Below, in pieces: positions 61,845-64,000 of a stretch of 64,000 nt of DNA (position 1 is its first letter; the number at the start of each line of letters is the position of its first letter). This stretch comes from Sistotremastrum niveocremeum HHB9708 (Eukaryota > Basidiomycota > Agaricomycetes > Sistotremastrales > Sistotremastraceae). The DNA lies in the NCBI GenBank assembly GCA_001630475.1, contig KV419403.1, forward strand, positions 726,159 to 790,158. The letters run 5' to 3'. A program made the translations under genes and the position numbers. The notes below the pieces were generated by a model, which was not told the origin of the DNA, ran no database searches, and saw nothing but the letters and a program-made list of their open reading frames with translations.

Positions 61845-63137
61845 CTAATTATCGAAGCTGATCAACGTATCGCCGAAGATTAGTATCCTGCCTTGCGCGG
61901 CACAGATCTTCACTCCTCCTTTCGTCCAATCCTCAAATGTCTCCTTCCAACACAATTTCCCCATCATTCTCTCGGGAGACCGAGTCACAAGCGAAACTTG
62001 TCTTAAGCCACGGACATTCTTACAAGTCAGCCGTTCCGCGAACGCTTGCCATTCTGCTTCACGTGCGCGATGGAAAAACATCGGGCGAGACGTGGGATTG
62101 AAGACCTCGAGCTGGTGAGGATCCACCAGAGCGATGTGCGAGAGGTGTGGGTGCCCGGAAACAAATCCGAGAGCAGATTCCTTGATGGTAAGGGGTGTCG
62201 CCGCGAGCGTAGTAAGCCCAGGAGTGGCTTCGGAGAGTTCACAATCAAGCCCCATCTCGTATGCGAGAGCGAGGAAGGACAATTTCTGCCCTTTTTGTCG
62301 AAGAAACGCTGGGGCTAGATCGGAACCTGTACCTCCGAGGGAAAGATAACGTAGCCTCGGCATCTCCCATCCATTTGCCATCTCGAGCGAAATTGAATTT
62401 TCGAGGTATAGAAATTCCAAGGACGACAAGGTGATGCCCATTGTTGGAGGCCCAGGGCGGTCTTGGACGGAGCTATCGATTGTCAAATGTAACGTCCGTA
62501 AGGAGGATAGCTGCGATATGAGATTTCGCTGGAGGGAGGGTCGCATATCGACGTCGGTATACATTTCTCCCATGAAATCCAGGAGAGTTAAATTGGGACA
62601 AGCATCCCTGATGAGCGAGAAAACATTTTCATTGGCGTCCATTTGAAACATGATTGGAAATGTTCCAAGCCCAATGCTTCCCGTTATCAAATAGAGAGAT
62701 AGTTCCCTGACATGGTGGCCATATGGAAGAGATCCTAGGCTGGGTGATCTCGATTTCGTCAATATCGGTATCAGTTTAGACAATTTAGCGCTGGTATCGA
62801 GCATTATCTGACTGTACAGATTTTCGATTGCGAGAGCAGCCCAGGCTCGACAGGTTAGGACCAGAGATAGCTTCACTTTCAGAGCTTCTTCAACTGAGGG
62901 ATAAGGAGATAGATCCCAATCAATCCTACAATAAGAATCATAAAATTACTTATGAGACACGCAGGATTTCTTGTGACTCGCGCTGGGAACTCACCATCCT
63001 TGACACATCATCGTTCCCAAGTGTTCGATAGGATTTTCAACTGATTGATCGTCTGCTATCGAAGCTGTCGCGAACCGAAATATGAGCCTCCATATTTCGA
63101 TTGGAAGGCCTTTGAAGGCGTCTGTGGTCGATATCAT
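61845..63137 (-). CDS. F-box-like protein, family D
   Basis: Two exons, about 400 residues. Exon 1 starts MISTTDAFKGLPIEIWRLIF and has RFATASIADDQSVENPIEHL, the first half of an F-box-like domain. A GTGAGT to TTGTAG intron keeps the frame into WIDWDLSPYPSVEEALKVKL and SLVLTCRAWAALAIENLYSQ, the second half. The remainder is leucine-rich: HHVRELSLYLITGSIGLGTF, ACPNLTLLDFMGEMYTDV, SSLRTLHLTIDSSVQDRPGP, WEMPRLRYLSLGGTGSDLA. It ends ILIFGDTLISFDN. It does not resemble families A-C beyond the general layout. Confidence 0.82.
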
Positions 63138-63279
63138 TTGGTTCTTTCAGGAGTGTGTAGTTGCGGTGAAACACGTGGACGTATTCTATTTCTCACGCTC
63201 GGTTGTTATCGCTGAGTCTGGCTAGCTACTCGAACGTCGTGAATACAAAACTGCGTCTCGTTATTTCACAACATTTGTC

Positions 63280-64000
63280 TTACGTCTTGACAGAATTCTG
63301 ACAGCACCAATAAATGACTTGACGCATCGCATTTGCCATGTCCGCAACGCTCTGAGGCTTATCGATGTCAGGAACGTGCATAAACAGAACAGGGGTCTTC
63401 GCTGCGGAAGAAGCTTTTTGTCTACACTCGTACTCGGAGTGGACGAGCGAACAATAATATATGTATTCGCCTGGACAAAATGTTCAGTCTTTCATAGAAA
63501 GGTAATCTGTTGATGAGACATACAAAGGAACTTTCCGGCATCGGTGCTTGGGGCGACGGGCTGGAGAAAAAGAGGTAAGAATTTAAGTATTAGATCATAG
63601 ACCCATGATTGAATAGGTACCCCGTTCTCTGAGCTGATCAAATGTTTCACTAATAGATTTACATCGACGCTGTCGTTTATGACCAAGTCGAGGGTTTCTT
63701 GGTAGATTCCGGTGTCCGGGAAACCTCTGACGACTCCACTGCCTAACCCTGGGTGTTATTCAAAGGATTCCACGATATTGGAAATTCTTACCGTCGTCAG
63801 CGCCATCGGACTTAGCTGGCGGTGCGAGTTTTCCTTCCGCATCAGGCTTTTGATAGCCAGCTTTGTGCGCTCTTGTTTCCACTCTCAGACCTCCGGGACG
63901 ACCAACGCCTGTATGCATGATAAAATCGTAACCTTTCTCCGGAATTGGAATAGAAACTCGGATGTCTTCGGGAATGACAGGGGGCGATTGATGAAATCCC
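63280..64000 (-). CDS. Pyroglutamyl peptidase type I, C-terminal part (runs off the right edge)
   Basis: The visible exons read GFHQSPPVIPEDIRVSIPIP, then YDFIMHTGVGRPGGLRVETR, AHKAGYQKPDAEGK, VDVNLLVKHLISSENGVPIQ, and PVAPSTDAGKFLCEYIYYCS. The last block has the catalytic Cys; its exon break (CTT T / GC GAA) has a GTATGT donor and CCAG acceptor. KTPVLFMHVPDIDKPQSV contains the catalytic His. The Glu of the triad is probably the one in LRVETR. The family removes N-terminal pyroglutamate from peptides. It ends CCQNSVKT. The first half lies beyond this window. Confidence 0.85.

Noticed and set aside
1-64000. tRNA, rRNA, CRISPR, LTR or virus-like elements
   Set aside because: Read for conserved tRNA arms, terminal repeats and typical protein motifs; none was seen.

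Overview
This window is nuclear DNA of a filamentous basidiomycete, most likely an agaricomycete. The evidence is many short (about 50-70 nt) GT-AG introns, large F-box families of the mushroom/polypore type, a lipopeptide pheromone precursor ending in a CaaX box, a MEF2-type MADS-box gene, and fungal VPS10 and alternative NADH dehydrogenase genes. I see no rRNA, tRNA, CRISPR, LTR or retrovirus-like element.

Layout. 1-2.3 kb: mostly empty except for a short mating-pheromone precursor at 1763-1900 (+). 2.4-5.5 kb: housekeeping-type genes: a probable mitochondrial cyclophilin (+), a small conserved acidic/basic protein (-) and a GNAT acetyltransferase (+). 5.7-19 kb: a duplicated two-gene module, carotenoid oxygenase plus 'A-type' F-box gene, present twice on the minus strand. 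The second carotenoid oxygenase is split by a 1951-bp terminal-inverted-repeat DNA transposon (12705-14655) with a 6-bp target duplication. A small membrane protein lies between the two modules. 19-29 kb: a small secreted peptide, two 'B-type' F-box genes, one unknown protein and several kilobases with no supportable gene. 30-34.3 kb: a MADS-box transcription factor with a 1.1-kresidue disordered tail. 36.6-49 kb: two 'C-type' and three more 'A-type' F-box genes, one with a frame break, and a 100-N assembly gap inside a 52-bp minisatellite. 49-51.6 kb: two further GNAT paralogues. 52-64 kb: type II NADH dehydrogenase, VPS10 sorting receptor, a short-chain dehydrogenase, a fourth type of F-box gene, and the C-terminal half of a pyroglutamyl peptidase running off the right edge.

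Taken together, two conserved flanks enclose an accessory core built by repeated local duplication: ten F-box-like genes in four families, three GNATs and two carotenoid oxygenases. Most genes had to be assembled from several reading frames by eye. Exon boundaries were checked for GT-AG and phase where stated, but first exons of several F-box genes and of GNAT3 remain open.
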